DNA from: Sclerurus mexicanus
Taxonomy: Eukaryota; Chordata; Aves; Passeriformes; Furnariidae
DNA: 64,000 nt
Assembly: GCA_013396755.1 (NCBI GenBank)
Contig: VWZF01001682.1
Coordinates: 1,595,883 to 1,659,882 of the forward strand
Reading direction: 5' to 3'
Under the pieces are notes generated by a model. It was not told the origin of the DNA. It searched no databases and saw only the letters and a list, made by a program, of their open reading frames with translations. Positions 24,120-36,139 of the stretch are shown here, one piece after another; positions within the stretch are counted from its first letter, which is position 1, and each line of letters opens with the position of its first letter. A program made the position numbers and the translations under genes.

Positions 24120-25936
24120 CCATTTTATTTTGTGTTTCAAACATGTTTTGCCAAAGCTGTATATGAAAGTAAAAGCTGAGCTATGAAAGTAAATATCTAG
24201 AATGAACAGTCATCTAAAAACTACCAAAACACTAGTCTGGTTCTCCAGAATTATCTATGTCCTTAATTTTTAAGACAGATAAAATTTGGTACTATGTGCT
24301 TTTGAAGTAATGTTATTTCTTACTCAGGAACATAAGATATATTCTGTCCCTGCTTCATTCTCTAGATTCAGTTTATACAAGGGAGGTCAAGAAGTTTAAT
24401 CAATACTAACACAGTAGTCTTTTGGCTGTGTTTTAATAAAATCTTTCATATGCCAGTAAAAAGAAGCTATATCAATGGAGAAATATAACAGTAATTAGAA
24501 GAAAATCTGTTAGATTATTTTTGATGTATTCTTTGAAGAAGAATAGTCTAATCAGTGGGAAACAGTTCATATAAGTTCATGTTGTCACTGATAAAATGTG
24601 ATTGAATGAATCAATGCTGTGTTTTAAATAGAGCTGGGACAAAAGGTTTTACATTCAAGTGGCTATAGACCCACCTATTTATATGTTATTCAAATGGTGG
24701 AAGGCTGCTTCCCCTCTAATCTTACTACTCCTTTTAAATTTAAAGATAATACCCGGGTTTAATTCTCCAAAAGCTGAAGTGGTATTGAACCATTCTATCT
24801 TGTTTTAACGTACCGGTCCGTAAAATCTCACATTTTTTTAATTAAGTTCTCTAAAACATCAGCTGGCATTGACAGTAGCCTTGACTTGACTACATTCAAG
24901 TTGAAGAGTGTGTAGGAAAATCCCCTTTAGTTGTGTGACTTATGTCCATCAAGGGAATAGTCATCATCAGGTTCTTACAGTTACTTTCAAAGATTGAAAG
25001 GAGACAAGCAGAACTCGCCTCGTACTCTCATTAAAAATGCACGAATATGAATTTGGCAGGAACTGCAAATGGAACATGGAAGCACTGTTCTCTTCCCAGA
25101 CTGAGATCAACAGGTGCAGGGATATGTTAAGACTTACAAAATCCTTCCACAGGAGCAGAAGGAGGTTATTATTTTATCCTGTTCTGTTTGTTAAAAAGAA
25201 ACCAAAAACCAGAATATCTTCATGAGCTGGACTCAGAATTTAACCATTGCTGCCTAAAAACCATTTTTTTTTCCTGAATAGTGTGTTCCAATTTGTATCA
25301 AATGTTTTTTACCTCTGATTTTTTAAATCTCATTCTAATAACTTGGTTACTTTCTTAAAAACGTAAGTATTTTCATAAACTTATTTTTCAGGTGTAAAAT
25401 TGTATTTGTTCTGATACAAGACTTTTCCCATTATTAAAATAGTTTGGTCAAAGTATGCCAGTAAATGAACAGCAGAGAGGAAGGTACAGTGAGGTCTAGG
25501 CACACTGTCCAAACTTGAGATACCTATTTTAAAAATCCTACACTTAAGTGTATTTTAAAGACACCCTCTCTTCCTTTCATGATATAGGGAATTTAGAGTC
25601 TCGATTCAAACTCATTCAGAGTTTACTAGTGGTGTTAATGCATTCTTTATAATATAAATACACTTCCTGTTTCATCTGTGTTTAACTGATCATTTAGAAG
25701 TTTTAGGCTTAACTTCAATTTTCGATGCACTCCCTTTTTGCTGTATATAAGAATATATATTTTCTTTATTTTATTTTTTTACTTTCTATAGGCAGTTATT
25801 TCAATTCTGTATGGATGCTGTTCATCAGTGAAATAATTAACCCCATTGTTTTGGTGAGGAGTTGATTTTCATACCTGCTGGATTTCACTTGTGGCAGCAG
25901 TTATTGTTAGACTTGAAACTCTGGTTTTGGTGTGAA

Positions 25937-25971
<35 letters not shown>
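25937..25971. repeat. compound (TG)7(TA)10 microsatellite
   Basis: Fourteen bases of TG repeat pass directly into about 20 bases of TA repeat. Compound TG/TA arrays of this kind are commonly length-polymorphic. Confidence 0.95.
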
Positions 25972-26239
25972 TTATATATTCCATTGTAAAGATCACACTC
26001 CTGCCATATGTGACAAATTGTTTATAAAGAACTACATTATTTTAGCACATTATCCGTAAAAATACCTTATTTGTAGTTCTCTGTGCATGCCATATCTGCA
26101 CCTTCACGAAAAGCTATTACATAGCTTACAATAGCTTTTTATAAAAATGTGGTTTTTACATGGTTTGAATTTTTGCTCTCATAATCAATTACAACTAAAA
26201 CAGTGTTATTCTTTTACAAAGCCAACATTTGTCTGAGTC

Positions 26240-27264
26240 TTATTACTAAGTTTTAACTAGGGATATGCAGTCAACCAGGATGAGCTATTTATGAAGGATA
26301 GGAGCTATGAGTTCAGAGGGCCAGGAGAAAGTCCTGCTTTATGTCTTCTCCGATGGACAACTGAAAGCAAACAGATGCAGAACTTAAGTTACAATTCTGG
26401 TTTCTTCCTGTGTCCTTAGCACCCTTGATGGTCTAGATACCAATCAACCTGCCATCAATTTGCTCTCGATTCTAGGATCTGAGCAGCATGAAGAATGAAT
26501 GCTCTCAGTGAGTTCACAGCTTGGCTGATTCCTTGATGAGAGAAGGCCTGCTTTAAGCAAGGTTCTATCAATGTCCTTGCACTGTCTTCAAATGACATTT
26601 GCCTATCTGTAAACTGCTCCTGCCCAACTTCTGGCACTGTTGTCTCAGTCTTTATACCTGTCTCTACACTCAGCAGCACCTGTAAATTTATAAGCAGTGT
26701 CCTACTGTATTTCCAACAGTGTCTATCCCTGCTGCCCTTTAATGCCTCTGCTGCTCCTGTCTAGCCTGTGAATGTGTGTGTGTGAGAAAGATTGTTATGG
26801 AAAGCGACTCTTCATCACCCTTAGCAATCCTGATCCTCAAGATACCAAAACTGAATAACAGGAGGATCTGACTAATTTACTGCAGCTGCACAGTAGGCAG
26901 TACCTTGTCAAAGGCATCCCTAAAGACAGAGAGATCCGTGTACATAAGTAAGTGACCCAAATGACCGTCCATGCTTCCTTTCTGTGCTCTGCTTCTAATC
27001 TCTTCCTTTGCCTATTGTGCCTACATGCTTCCATGCATCCTCCATGACTGTTCTTTGCTGCCAATAGAAGCCATTGATTTTTGATATTTTGGGATGTATT
27101 CAGATTCATAAAACAGTAGGAGGTCTGACTGTGAAAATCAGTTCCTTACTCTGTTCATAAACATTATGGTTAGGAAGGAATTAGTTCTTTTGTGCTCTTA
27201 CTTTTTCCTTTGATCCATATATCCCCATCAGTTACAGTATCAATTCTCTTTGCTGAAGGGGGAG
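26240..27264. other. GC-elevated unrecognised sequence upstream of the LTR-like block
   Basis: Composition rises from about 26240 and stays higher than background up to the CpG-rich block that begins near 27265. Two modest bottom-strand open frames (26455-26679, 74 codons; 26837-27109, 90 codons) lie here without any motif I recognise. The stretch could be decayed internal sequence of an endogenous retroelement whose LTR follows, an older unrelated repeat, or a pseudogene. Nothing in the sequence decides between these. Confidence 0.35.
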
Positions 27265-27485
27265 TGTTGAGGAGTACATTGGGTGCAGGTAGCTCGGGGT
27301 GCAGCTGCAGGGCAAGGTGCAGGTTGAACTCGAGTGGGGAGAGCCCAAGACAAGACACAAGGCTGGGAATTGCCGACCCTGTGCATAACAAAAGACCTGG
27401 GGACGTGTGGGTGAGACTGAGAGACACAGCAGGAGCCAAGGACTCGGGAGGAAGAGCGAGACTTGGCGAGCTTGGACCGTGAGGG

Positions 27486-27493
27486 GATAAAAA
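27486..27493 (+). promoter_or_regulatory. TATA-like box in the LTR-like block
   Basis: GATAAAAA lies in a GC-rich setting about 75 bases before AATAAA, the spacing expected from an LTR U3 promoter to the R-region polyadenylation signal. It has meaning only if the block is an LTR. Confidence 0.4.
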
Positions 27494-27567
27494 GCCCTGG
27501 GGTAAATCTTTGCTGGGTGGGTTCCCTCCTCGGAGGCACCAGCCCAAGCTGCTTCTGTGTTACTGTG

Positions 27568-27573
27568 AATAAA
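27568..27573 (+). promoter_or_regulatory. AATAAA polyadenylation signal in the LTR-like block
   Basis: A canonical hexamer in a GC-rich context, preceded by 'ctgtgttactgtg' and followed by 'ttgctttac'. It is consistent with the R region of an LTR. Confidence 0.45.
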
Positions 27574-28023
27574 TTGCTTTACGGAATGAGACGTCTGAGA
27601 TGCTGCCGTGGGAAGGCTGGGGTCGAACCTGTAGGGAAACCTGGTCTGGCTGCATGAGTGTGGAGTGTGTGGGGAGTCCAGTGGGGCACCGTGGGCTCCA
27701 TGGAGGGCTCTGTCCCAGCAGTGACTGTCCTTGGCTCTGAGAGTGTCACCGCCAGAGCGTCCTGAGACAGGGAAGTTTCCTTAGCAGCGAGAAGCGTACT
27801 TTTTGTCCTTACTTCAAGCTTCACACTTCTTATATTCATGACAGAAGCCTTTTCACAGCTTTCTGTAATTGTATTGCATGATACTTTTAAAAGTAAAAAC
27901 GAATACATACATTTAGGTGAAAAGTATAGTTCTGATCATCTAGGTAACACAGACTAGAATTGTTCTGAGTTCTGTTTAACTAAGGTGTTGGTATGGACAT
28001 TTGGACCTTTCAGAAAATATTAA

Positions 28024-28090
28024 ATCATAGAACCATAGAATATCTCAAGTTGAAAGGGACCATAAGGATCATTGAGTCAAACTCACCATC
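28024..28090 (-). mobile_element. CR1 LINE 3' stub, bottom strand
   Basis: The top strand reads 'atcatagaaccatagaat', then 'ctcaagttgaaagggacc' and 'ataaggatcattgagtc', an antisense CR1 terminus. Only about 65 bases remain before unique sequence resumes. It is a very short truncated or eroded copy. Confidence 0.8.
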
Positions 28091-30145
28091 TTGATCTAAA
28101 TGTTGATCTAAAAATTGGCAATACTGGGTATTTTGCCAGGTAGCTTTGTATGCAGCTGCCACCACCTCTATCACTGTTCTCATTTATTCTCATCCTGGAT
28201 GCCATCCTCCCCGTCTTAACTGTTTTGGTCCATGTAATTTTCTTGGTAATCCTTATTTATGAATACTTATTCATTTTTCTATCTCTTCAACACACTTCCA
28301 AATTGTCTTTTAAAATCACCAGTTTACTTGTTTGATGAAGATGGCACATAAATTTATTTTTCTTGCAAATAGTAAGTAACAAAAAATTGAATAATATTTA
28401 TTTTTCTTAGAAATCCAAGCTGGGTTTAAATTGAAAAAAAAAACAACATTCAGCAAGCAACCACACACCCTGATATTCCTGTTTTCTCTGTTGTCTAAAT
28501 GGAGAATTTTTCTTTGGATCTCATTTTTTAACTTCAAAATGGGTATATTCAACTGATGGAAAAATATAATTACTGTCCTTAAGATAATTTATCACCAAAC
28601 TACATTTGTGACATCAGTCATTATGAGTTCTAATGCATGTAATTGGCTAATGTCTTTGCATCACATACTTTATTCTAATTGACATCCATCATATTGCTGC
28701 TGACAGCCTTTCAGTCCAGATGAATGCTCTTTGCCAAGACTATTACTGCTTTGCTGAGGTAGTCATACATGGACACATTATAGTGGAGATACAGAGTGAA
28801 AATTCACTATGCTTTTTTACTGCTCAGATGTCTGGGTTCACTAGTTCTGAATAGTGAGGCTTTGACATGCATCAAGTAGATACTTGACAGTTTGATGATA
28901 TGTCACTTCTGAGGGTTTGTACAGCACACCACAAGAGGACCATAGAAATACTGAAAGGTTACTATGTGCTTTGAAGCACTGAATATAATTCACACAAGAT
29001 AAAACTTTATAAATTAAATCACTGAAGAAAAATGTTTTACTTAAGAAACTATCATTAGGCATTTTCTCTCATGTAAGATTACATTTTGTCATCAGTACTC
29101 ATGAAAGAGGACAGTGAAACTTAATTTTATGAGTTAATGAAGGCCATAAGAGACTTTCTAAAGCCATTAAATAGTCAACATACCTACTACAGTGACATGC
29201 TGTCAAATCATAAATAGTAGCCTGTCACTCTTGGTGAACTAAATCATGATGTACTGTTGCTCGTGTGTAAAGATCTTGGGTAATAAAGATAAAATAACTG
29301 TAGCTTAGTGAGATCAGAATGTTTATATTTGGTATCTTGGCTATAATGAATTCACCCAAAAATCTTTAGAGGAAAAGAAAAGTTAGTGGAACACAGTATT
29401 ACTGTACTGGTTTGGTTGCACAGTTCAGATAAAAGAAGTATATTGAAAGTGTAAATTGCATTCAGTTGACACAATCTAATGAACATTAAAATATGAAAGC
29501 TGCGCAGTAATCCGGTTTTTATAGACATTTGGGCCTAAAAAATAAGTTCTTTATTGTCATTTGCAATACCTCTTTTTTCCTTTATACTAAGACATATTTT
29601 CTCCTTCTGCCAGAGCTCCTTGAAATTTCTTGAATATTAAAGACTACACATGATAATAAATTGTAAAGTTAGATTAAAGCAAAGTTTGAAATTTGAAAGT
29701 GCTGTTAGTTTCAAGCGTATTTGAAGTTGCTGTTCTCCATGTTCTCCTTTGCAACTTGCAATAATCAAAACTTAACTTTTAAAAAATAAAATTTTGTTTC
29801 ATTTTAATGTGCCTTCTATGTTCAGTAGCTAAAAGGTGGCTGAGAACACTATACTTGAAATATCTTGTCCTCAGTAGATGAATTATTCTGGATTCATTCA
29901 GTCATATCTGGATTTTATTAAAAAAAACTACAATGGAAAGAAATGGCTAGAAACTTTCCTCCTCTTTTTCATAAAAGATTATTTTAGAGAAACATACTTA
30001 GTAAGTGTTTTCTAAGTATTTTCAAGTAAGCATTGTTCAGGTTTTTGTGGGTGTCAGGTAGCAAGACTTTTTCATGCTTATAATAAGATATTGATTAAAT
30101 TGCTATTGCTTTAACAAACTTTCTTCTTAGGCAGCATTAACAACA
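28091..30145. other. unique AT-rich non-coding DNA
   Basis: No gene, repeat or unusual structure is recognised. Open frames are below 80 codons. Confidence 0.6.
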
Positions 30146-30190
30146 TCATAAAATAATTGAATCATTAAGGTTGGAAAAGTTCGTGAACTC
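30146..30190 (-). mobile_element. minimal CR1-like 3' stub, bottom strand
   Basis: 'gaatcattaaggttggaaaa' is the antisense CR1 3' signature of the 'attaaggttggaaaagacc' type. Only about 45 bases are recognisable, so this is a likely but not certain relic. Confidence 0.55.
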
Positions 30191-31150
30191 TTTATGGCTT
30201 CATAACTACTTACACCATATATGCTGTTTAAAGACTAATCTATATATTTTCGTTGTATCCATGTGTGAGGTATGTAAGCTTCCAAAGGCCACATACAACA
30301 TACAAAGAATATAACATGTGATGCAATTTTTTTCTTTCAGCATTTTGAGAGTTATGTTTTTTTAACTTCTTACTATCCAAGCCACATTTTCAGAAAGTGT
30401 GACATTTAGATACGCAGCAGTAAAGACTTAATGTTAGATTCTTCATAAATAAAATATTTCATATTTTCAAGCAGCAAGCTTGCACACTACTTTTCACTGT
30501 AAGACAACTAGATTTTCAGGTTCATGCTTCTTAACAGCCATTTTCTCATAGATATTATTGGAGGTGGACTTCTTTAACATAGTCATTGGACATAATTTTT
30601 CTACAGATGCCATGTTTTTTATAACATACACTGTACAAGAGAGCTGTATTTATACTTGTAGAAAATGAAATAATGTATTTCATATTTGAAAAGGCAAAAA
30701 ATGATAGCAATAATAAATATGATAATCTAATTTCTATAAATCTCTGAAAATGTGTTACACTGTAAATGGTACATCAGTAACCAAATGAAATGCATCTGAA
30801 GGTTGCCTTAATTATCTGCTTGGAAATTAATTTAAAAAATTGTCAGAAATCATCCAAGTATTTCTAAGAAATCTAAGCAATTTTTTTTTCCTAGCTTTTT
30901 GTTAGGCAATATATAGCAACCATTCTCAAACATTGAATGATATGGTTTTGGATACTTGGCATCTGCTTTTTGCACAATACCATCTATACCCTGTGTGTGT
31001 CCATTTCAGATTGCAGTACCTATTGGAAAAGGAATTTAGCTTTCCATATATTTAAAATGTATAATAGCCATATCATGTAATTTATTTTTTTAATATTTTT
31101 CAAATTTTCAAATAGTCTCTCAGTAAACACTCGCTGTAATTTTAGGTTTT
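30191..31150. other. unique AT-rich non-coding DNA
   Basis: I see no gene or identifiable repeat in this stretch. Confidence 0.6.
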
Positions 31151-32780
31151 ATCACAGAGTTGTTCTTTAGGTTCCAGAGAACATCCAGAGGCCATCTAGT
31201 CCAACATCCCAACTCAAAACAGGTGTAATAACAGTATGGCTAGGCTGTGTGCAGTTTTGAGCAGCCCCAGAATGGATCCCACTGCCTCTCTTGGCAAGCT
31301 ATCGCCATATTTAATCACCATCATGGTACTTGCTCATACCACCCCCCTCCCTGAGCATCTAATTGAAATTTCTCACGTTTCTATCTGTATCTGCTGCTGC
31401 TTGTCGTATCATTGTGCACCTCTGATGGATGTCTGAAGGCATCTTCTCTATGTCTTCCAGTGAAGCTATTGTACATATTGTTACACGGTTTCCCCTTAGC
31501 TTTCTCTTGTCCATGCTGAAGAGGCCCACTTTTCTCACCGTCTCCTTGTACACCATGATTTCTAATACCATGATTGTCTTGTTGGCCTTTTGCTGGAGTC
31601 ACTCAGTGTGTGGAAATCCTTCATGTCCTAGGTAGCCCAGAAATAGGTATAGTACTCCAAATGAAACTTAAAAGTGCCGATCATATGGAAAGGATCACTT
31701 TTCTGGATATACATTGCCTATAGTCTTAGTAATACATTCTAAGATGCAGTCAACCTATGCTACATGGGCACAACTGCTGGCTCATATTCAATTTGTCCAC
31801 ACAGGTCCCCCGGTCTTTCTTTACATAGCTGCTTGCCAGACAGTTGTCCCCTCAGCCTGCCCCACCACTTGCTGCCTGGGGTGTTTCCATCCCAGATGCA
31901 AGGCCTTGTACATGCTTTTGTTGAGTGAGCATTTGGTGAGCTTCTGGTCAGCCCATTTCTCTGGCCTCTTCAGGTTCCTCTAGGTAGCAGCCCGCCATCC
32001 AGTGTATTGACTGCCTACTCCAATTCAGTGTCATCCACAGGCTTGTTGAGAGTGCTCCCTGTCATCCAGGTTGTTAATGAAGACATTAAACTACTGGCTG
32101 CCAGCTGGACTTTGCATCACTGAGTCTCTGAGTCTTGGCAGTCAAACCAATTTTTCCGTTCACCTTATAATCCACTTGTCCAGCCCTTTTCTTATCAGTT
32201 TTATGATAAAGAGACTATCAGAGACTGTGCCAAAGGCCTGGCTAAGATGCATAACATCCACTGCCTTCTCCATGTCCACAGCTGTCAGTCACCTCGCCAC
32301 AGAGGGCACTGAAGTTGGTCAGGCTTGATCTCCTCAGACTTCTACAAATATCGGCAACTTTTGCAGGGACAGTTAAGGCTGAGCAGCCTATATTCCCTTG
32401 CATCTTGCTTTTTCCTTGTGTTAAAGAGGAGAATGACAGCAACTGCCTTCAACTCATCACAAACATTTCAAAAAGGACAGGCATCAGTCTCTCAGAGACA
32501 CCTGCCAGTTCCATGAGCACCTCTGGGAATGCCTTGCACCAGGGCCATGAACTCGCATATGTCCAAGTGGGTTAAGTGACCCATTCCTCCTCCATCTTCT
32601 GTGGGTGCTGCATCATGTCCACAGACTCTCTTATGAGGCTTAGGGACTTGGGAGGCTTGAGGAGAAGCCTCAGGGGAAAAATGGCATGGAGTACCACAGC
32701 TCTTTGTGCATTGCATGTCACTAGGCCTGCTGCCCCACAGAGCCATGGCAACAACCCTCCTGTGGTGTCTCCTTGCTGTG
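31151..32780 (-). mobile_element. long degraded CR1 LINE, bottom strand
   Basis: This is the longest CR1 in the window. It starts with an antisense terminus ('gaggccatctagtccaac') and runs through blocks typical of the CR1 second open reading frame in reverse. Examples are 'gtgccaaaggcctggctaag' and 'gttggtcaggcttgatct', the 'tctcagagacacctgccag' and 'gagcacctctgggaatgcc' block, 'gggccatgaactcgcatatg', and 'ccaagtgggttaagtgaccc'. A further block, 'ggacttgggaggcttgag', leads towards the endonuclease-to-RT linker. It is diverged and carries internal deletions. No sense-strand frame survives as protein, so it is older than the copy at 57496. The 5' boundary is uncertain. Similarity weakens after about 32780 and the assembly gap follows at 32924. 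Small open frames on both strands here are repeat shadows. Confidence 0.82.
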
Positions 32781-32923
32781 GGTGTGCAGCTGCCCACAGC
32801 CCTGATGCCCCACTTACGTTCCTGCCGGCTGCTGCCTCCAGGCCTGACCCCCCATGCCTGTGGCAGGTCCACGGTTACTCCTGGCAAGATGCAGGGCTGA
32901 TATGCCTTGTCCTGCCCTGCCCT
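32781..32923. other. GC-rich sequence between the CR1 and the gap
   Basis: GC-rich sequence ('ccggctgctgcctccaggcc') passing into CCTGC-type pentamer-like DNA (32911-32923) just before the N run. It may be the 5' remainder of the CR1 or the edge of the tandem array. Confidence 0.4.
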
Positions 32924-32967
32924 NNNNNNNNNNNNNNNNNNNNNNNNNNNNNNNNNNNNNNNNNNNN
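32924..32967. other. assembly gap, 44 N
   Basis: Forty-four N residues. The flanks on both sides are CCTGC/CCTGT-like pentamers, so the gap probably lies inside a tandem array that was not resolved. Open frames that translate through X residues here are not real. Confidence 0.98.
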
Positions 32968-33060
32968 TGTCCCATCCTGTCCTGCCTCACCTCACCTCAC
33001 CTCACCTCACCTCACCTCACCTCACCTCACCTCACCTCACCTCACCTCACCTCACCTCAC
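32968..33060. repeat. CTCAC pentamer array, 15 perfect units
   Basis: From 32986 to 33060 the unit CTCAC repeats 15 times without error. Upstream of it (32968-32985) and on the other side of the gap (32911-32923) are variant pentamers such as CCTGC and CCTGT. The real array is probably longer than shown. Confidence 0.95.
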
Positions 33061-35531
33061 CTTCCTTTCTCACCGAAAGGCTTTTAGGATATCTCAATGT
33101 TTTTTATTTATGTTTTGTCATGGAAAAGGAAATAATAAAGGGTTTTTAAAAGCCCCACCTTGGAAAGGGAAAAGGGTGTATGAGGGCATGTTTGGTGCTG
33201 GTATTTTTTTAATTTATTTTTTAAGTTTTATGTATTTATTTGATTTATTTATCTATGAGCTTTGTGAGGGGTGTTGAGTAGAAGCCCAGGCATGTGCTTC
33301 TGGAAGATAAGAAAAATGAGGCAAAAAAGGAGACTGGAACGAACAGATAATGTTCTGACACTATTTTGATAGATATTCCTTATCTGGGATGCTATTATCA
33401 TGGAAGCAGTAGAATTACAGAGCTGAACTGCTTTTCTTACGATCATTTTATATGTTAAGGGTGGGATATTACAGAGCAGAGAAACCAGAGAAAGTCTTAT
33501 GAAAAAAAATAATCTAGTACTTAAAATGAGATACAGATGTTAACTAGTCTTCTTGCTAGGGATAGCTGATACTTCTCACTGCTTTCATATGCCAGAGAGG
33601 CAACTATCCCAAGGCCTTGTTTAAGCAGTGCATTTGTTTCAGACTTATCTTTCTGTGTTAAACTTTTCTTAGGCAATGGACTGTATTTTTTTTCTGATAG
33701 TCTTGTAGAAGTATACAATGCATACTGAGGTTTGTGGAATGTGGTAGTCCCTAATTTCCATCCTAATATTAAAGAAAGCAAATTAAACTTAGAGAGAGGG
33801 CCAGGTGTTGAGAAGGAAAAAGAAGGGTGCAACTCAGCTGGAGTAGCAGAGAAGCTGAAAAATACAGGTAAAAATGACACATAAAATCATTTTTTGATGA
33901 GCACATGGTTCATTAATTTATTCAAGAGGAGCCAAAACAATGCCCACATCCTTCACCAGTTTCTGTGGCAGGGTAAAGGAACACCAGAAAACGTGACACT
34001 ATTAAACTCAGTCTTTTAGGAGAATCAAGTGAGAGATAGGCTGTGTCATGCAGGTCTTTGTGCACATGTGTAGACATGCGGTTAACTTAGACCTCCCTCT
34101 TTTTTCTTTCCTGTAAGCTGGATAGATAAACCTGGGCAAATGAGGCACTTGCTCCAAGTGGTCTTAGATTCATCTGGTTTTGTCGTTTGTGTTCTTTTCT
34201 GTAAGTGAAATGTTTCCTGTAATCTAATGAATGTACTTCTCTATTTAAAGAGCTTGACCCAGCAATCTAATGTAGATGTCCCAAAATTGGAATATCTGTT
34301 TTGAAAATCAGTTGTATGTAAAAACATAACAGACTGCATTTTCCTTTTTTAAACATACTGAGAAAATAAAAGAATTCATTCTGTGCATGAAAATTACTGC
34401 AAGCTAAACAATTAAAGATGCTTCTAAAAGAAGTCTTAACTGAAAGATCAGAGGAACAGGTGGGACAAATCCATGTACAATTGTATAAAACCTTAAAAAT
34501 TAAACAGTGAATTACCTTCTCATGTTCTGCTAGCCTCTTTGTGTTAGGTATGTAGTGTATAAAAAGCAGTGGAAAATTCAGGGGCCATTATTGGAATCTA
34601 GGATGAGCAACATTGCAGTGCAATTTAAGTAATTATAACAAATGAATTATACAGAAAGTCATTCATTCTCTTAGAAAAATGAATACAAATTATCTAACTG
34701 CAAGGTTAGCTCAACTAGAAACAAAGTACTGTCACTTATTTGGATCTTGATTTTGTGCAGAGACTATTTTCTGTATGATTTATAGAGCCAAAAGATACGC
34801 ATGCATGAATAACCAAATCCTTACATGATATGTAGTAACATCATATTTGAGAACTTAAGAATAGAGGAATTTCAAAAGCTCAGAAAAGAACTGACAGTAA
34901 GACCTGAAGAAATAGCCAAAGAACAGTAGATAGACTCTTAACTGAATTTCCATGAGGGACCTGAAATAATCAAACTGTCCATTCTAGGCATCTATAAGAG
35001 ATGGTGAGATTGAACAACTAGCATAGACTTGTAGGGAACAAGTCAGTCGTATCTCTTCAAAAATTGCAGGAAGCTGTAAGGCTTGGAAGAGATATGACAT
35101 AAGTTTAATTTAGTAAACTGCAGTTTTGATGATCTCACATTACATTCTTTTAAGCAAGCTACAGGACTGTGGTGTAGGTAAGATTAGTCTAAAGTTAGTA
35201 TACAAAGTTTTTTGGGTTAAAAAGATATAATATTTATTCTGTCACTTTCCCACAGTAAATGATGGGGAGAGGAGTGTAATTCTGTAAAAGTCTATACTGG
35301 ATGTAATGTTACTGCATAGCATTGTTACTAGTTTTGGAAATAGAGTAGATGCTAATTTTGCTTAAGAAGACAGAACTCAGGTTTAAAATAATCACAATAA
35401 ATTGCACAATATCGGGACAGTATATTTACCCTACAATACTGTTACTTGTGTAGCTGGCTCCAGATTTTTTGCTTTCTTCCACAAGTGTTTTCCTCCTTTC
35501 ATTTCAGGAGTAGCAGAGCTCAAGAAGCGTT

Positions 35532-35574
35532 AAAATGCCTGGCAGACATCTTCAAAAATGCCTGGCACATCTTC
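35532..35574. repeat. imperfect tandem duplication of about 21 bases
   Basis: aaaatgcctggcagacatc continues to ttc at 35553. It is followed by the near-identical aaaaatgcctggcacatc ending at 35574, with a 2-base deletion relative to the first unit and one extra A. Confidence 0.85.
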
Positions 35575-36060
35575 AAAAAATCATGATTCTATGGCCCTTT
35601 ATGAATTTGAGGCATAACTTACTGATTTCTAACTGTTTACTGGGTTGATAGTCTGTGGCAAAGGCACAAGGGATAGAATATCAAACTGCTGAAACAAGAT
35701 CTGCTAGATCTCTACAGATCTTTAGGAAAATAATGGGTAAATATGCAGTGAAACAACTTCCAGGCTCAAGTTGTTTAAGTTTTCTAAAAGGACAGTGTAA
35801 TGTACCTGACTATCGATAGTTCATTAAATGAAATTAAATATTAAAAGCATCAAAAAAGACTTTCTGAAACCAGGTTTATTCAACTTAAGAAATGGGAAGA
35901 ATGAGGATAGGAATATATAAAATTGTTGAGAAAGGAGATCAGCATAAACTGTTAGCTATCTCTGATTTAGATATGACAAGAAGTAGAGTTTCATACGCAG
36001 CAATGTCTAGATGTGAAAGATAAGAAAAAGCTCTGAGAAAAGTAAAAATGTTTAACTCCT

Positions 36061-36139
36061 GGGGTAGTTTGGTGTGGGTTTGTTTGTTTGGGAGTTTTTG
36101 TTGGGTTTTTTTTGGGGGGAGGGGTTTGTTTTCTTTTTT
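36061..36139. repeat. T/G-rich low-complexity patch
   Basis: About 80 bases of G and T with (TTTG)n and G6 runs. It is the same class as the patch at 14162-14241, and the G runs are longer here. Confidence 0.85.

Larger units (their letters stand above)
20588..26239. other. unique AT-rich non-coding DNA
   Basis: No gene is recognised. It contains an A/C-rich patch (22331-22407), a T tract (23083-23098), a T/G patch (24072-24119) and a (TG)n(TA)n microsatellite (25937-25971). A stretch near 21880-21970 is slightly GC-richer and could be a very old CR1 relic, but the match is too weak to call. Confidence 0.55.
27265..27786 (+). mobile_element. probable solo LTR or LTR-like retroelement fragment, CpG-rich
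   Basis: A block of about 520 bases, much richer in GC and CpG than anything around it; I count roughly 18 CpG sites. It has the layout of an LTR in top-strand orientation: a TATA-like GATAAAAA at 27486-27493, then an AATAAA polyadenylation signal at 27568-27573, then a further 200 bases that could be U5. Tentative ends are TGTTGAGG at 27265 and TTAGCA at 27786. The bases just outside (gggag and gcgag) match at four of five positions, as a target-site duplication might. I cannot name the family and the ends are inference. The overlapping open frames on both strands (for example 27170-27547) are a by-product of high GC. A small CpG-island promoter is the main alternative. Confidence 0.45.

Noticed and set aside
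27605..27630. tRNA-like B box (gggtcgaacctg) or retroviral primer-binding site
   Set aside because: No A box or cloverleaf partner lies at the correct distance, and the match to a specific tRNA 3' end is too short to support a primer-binding site.
27170..27657. Several overlapping open frames on both strands of the CpG-rich block
   Set aside because: High GC lowers stop-codon frequency in all frames at once. No frame shows a domain, and the LTR-like signals explain the block better.
32576..33277. 233-codon open frame, the longest in the window
   Set aside because: It passes through the 44-N gap as X residues and through the CTCAC array, and starts inside an antisense CR1. It is an artefact.
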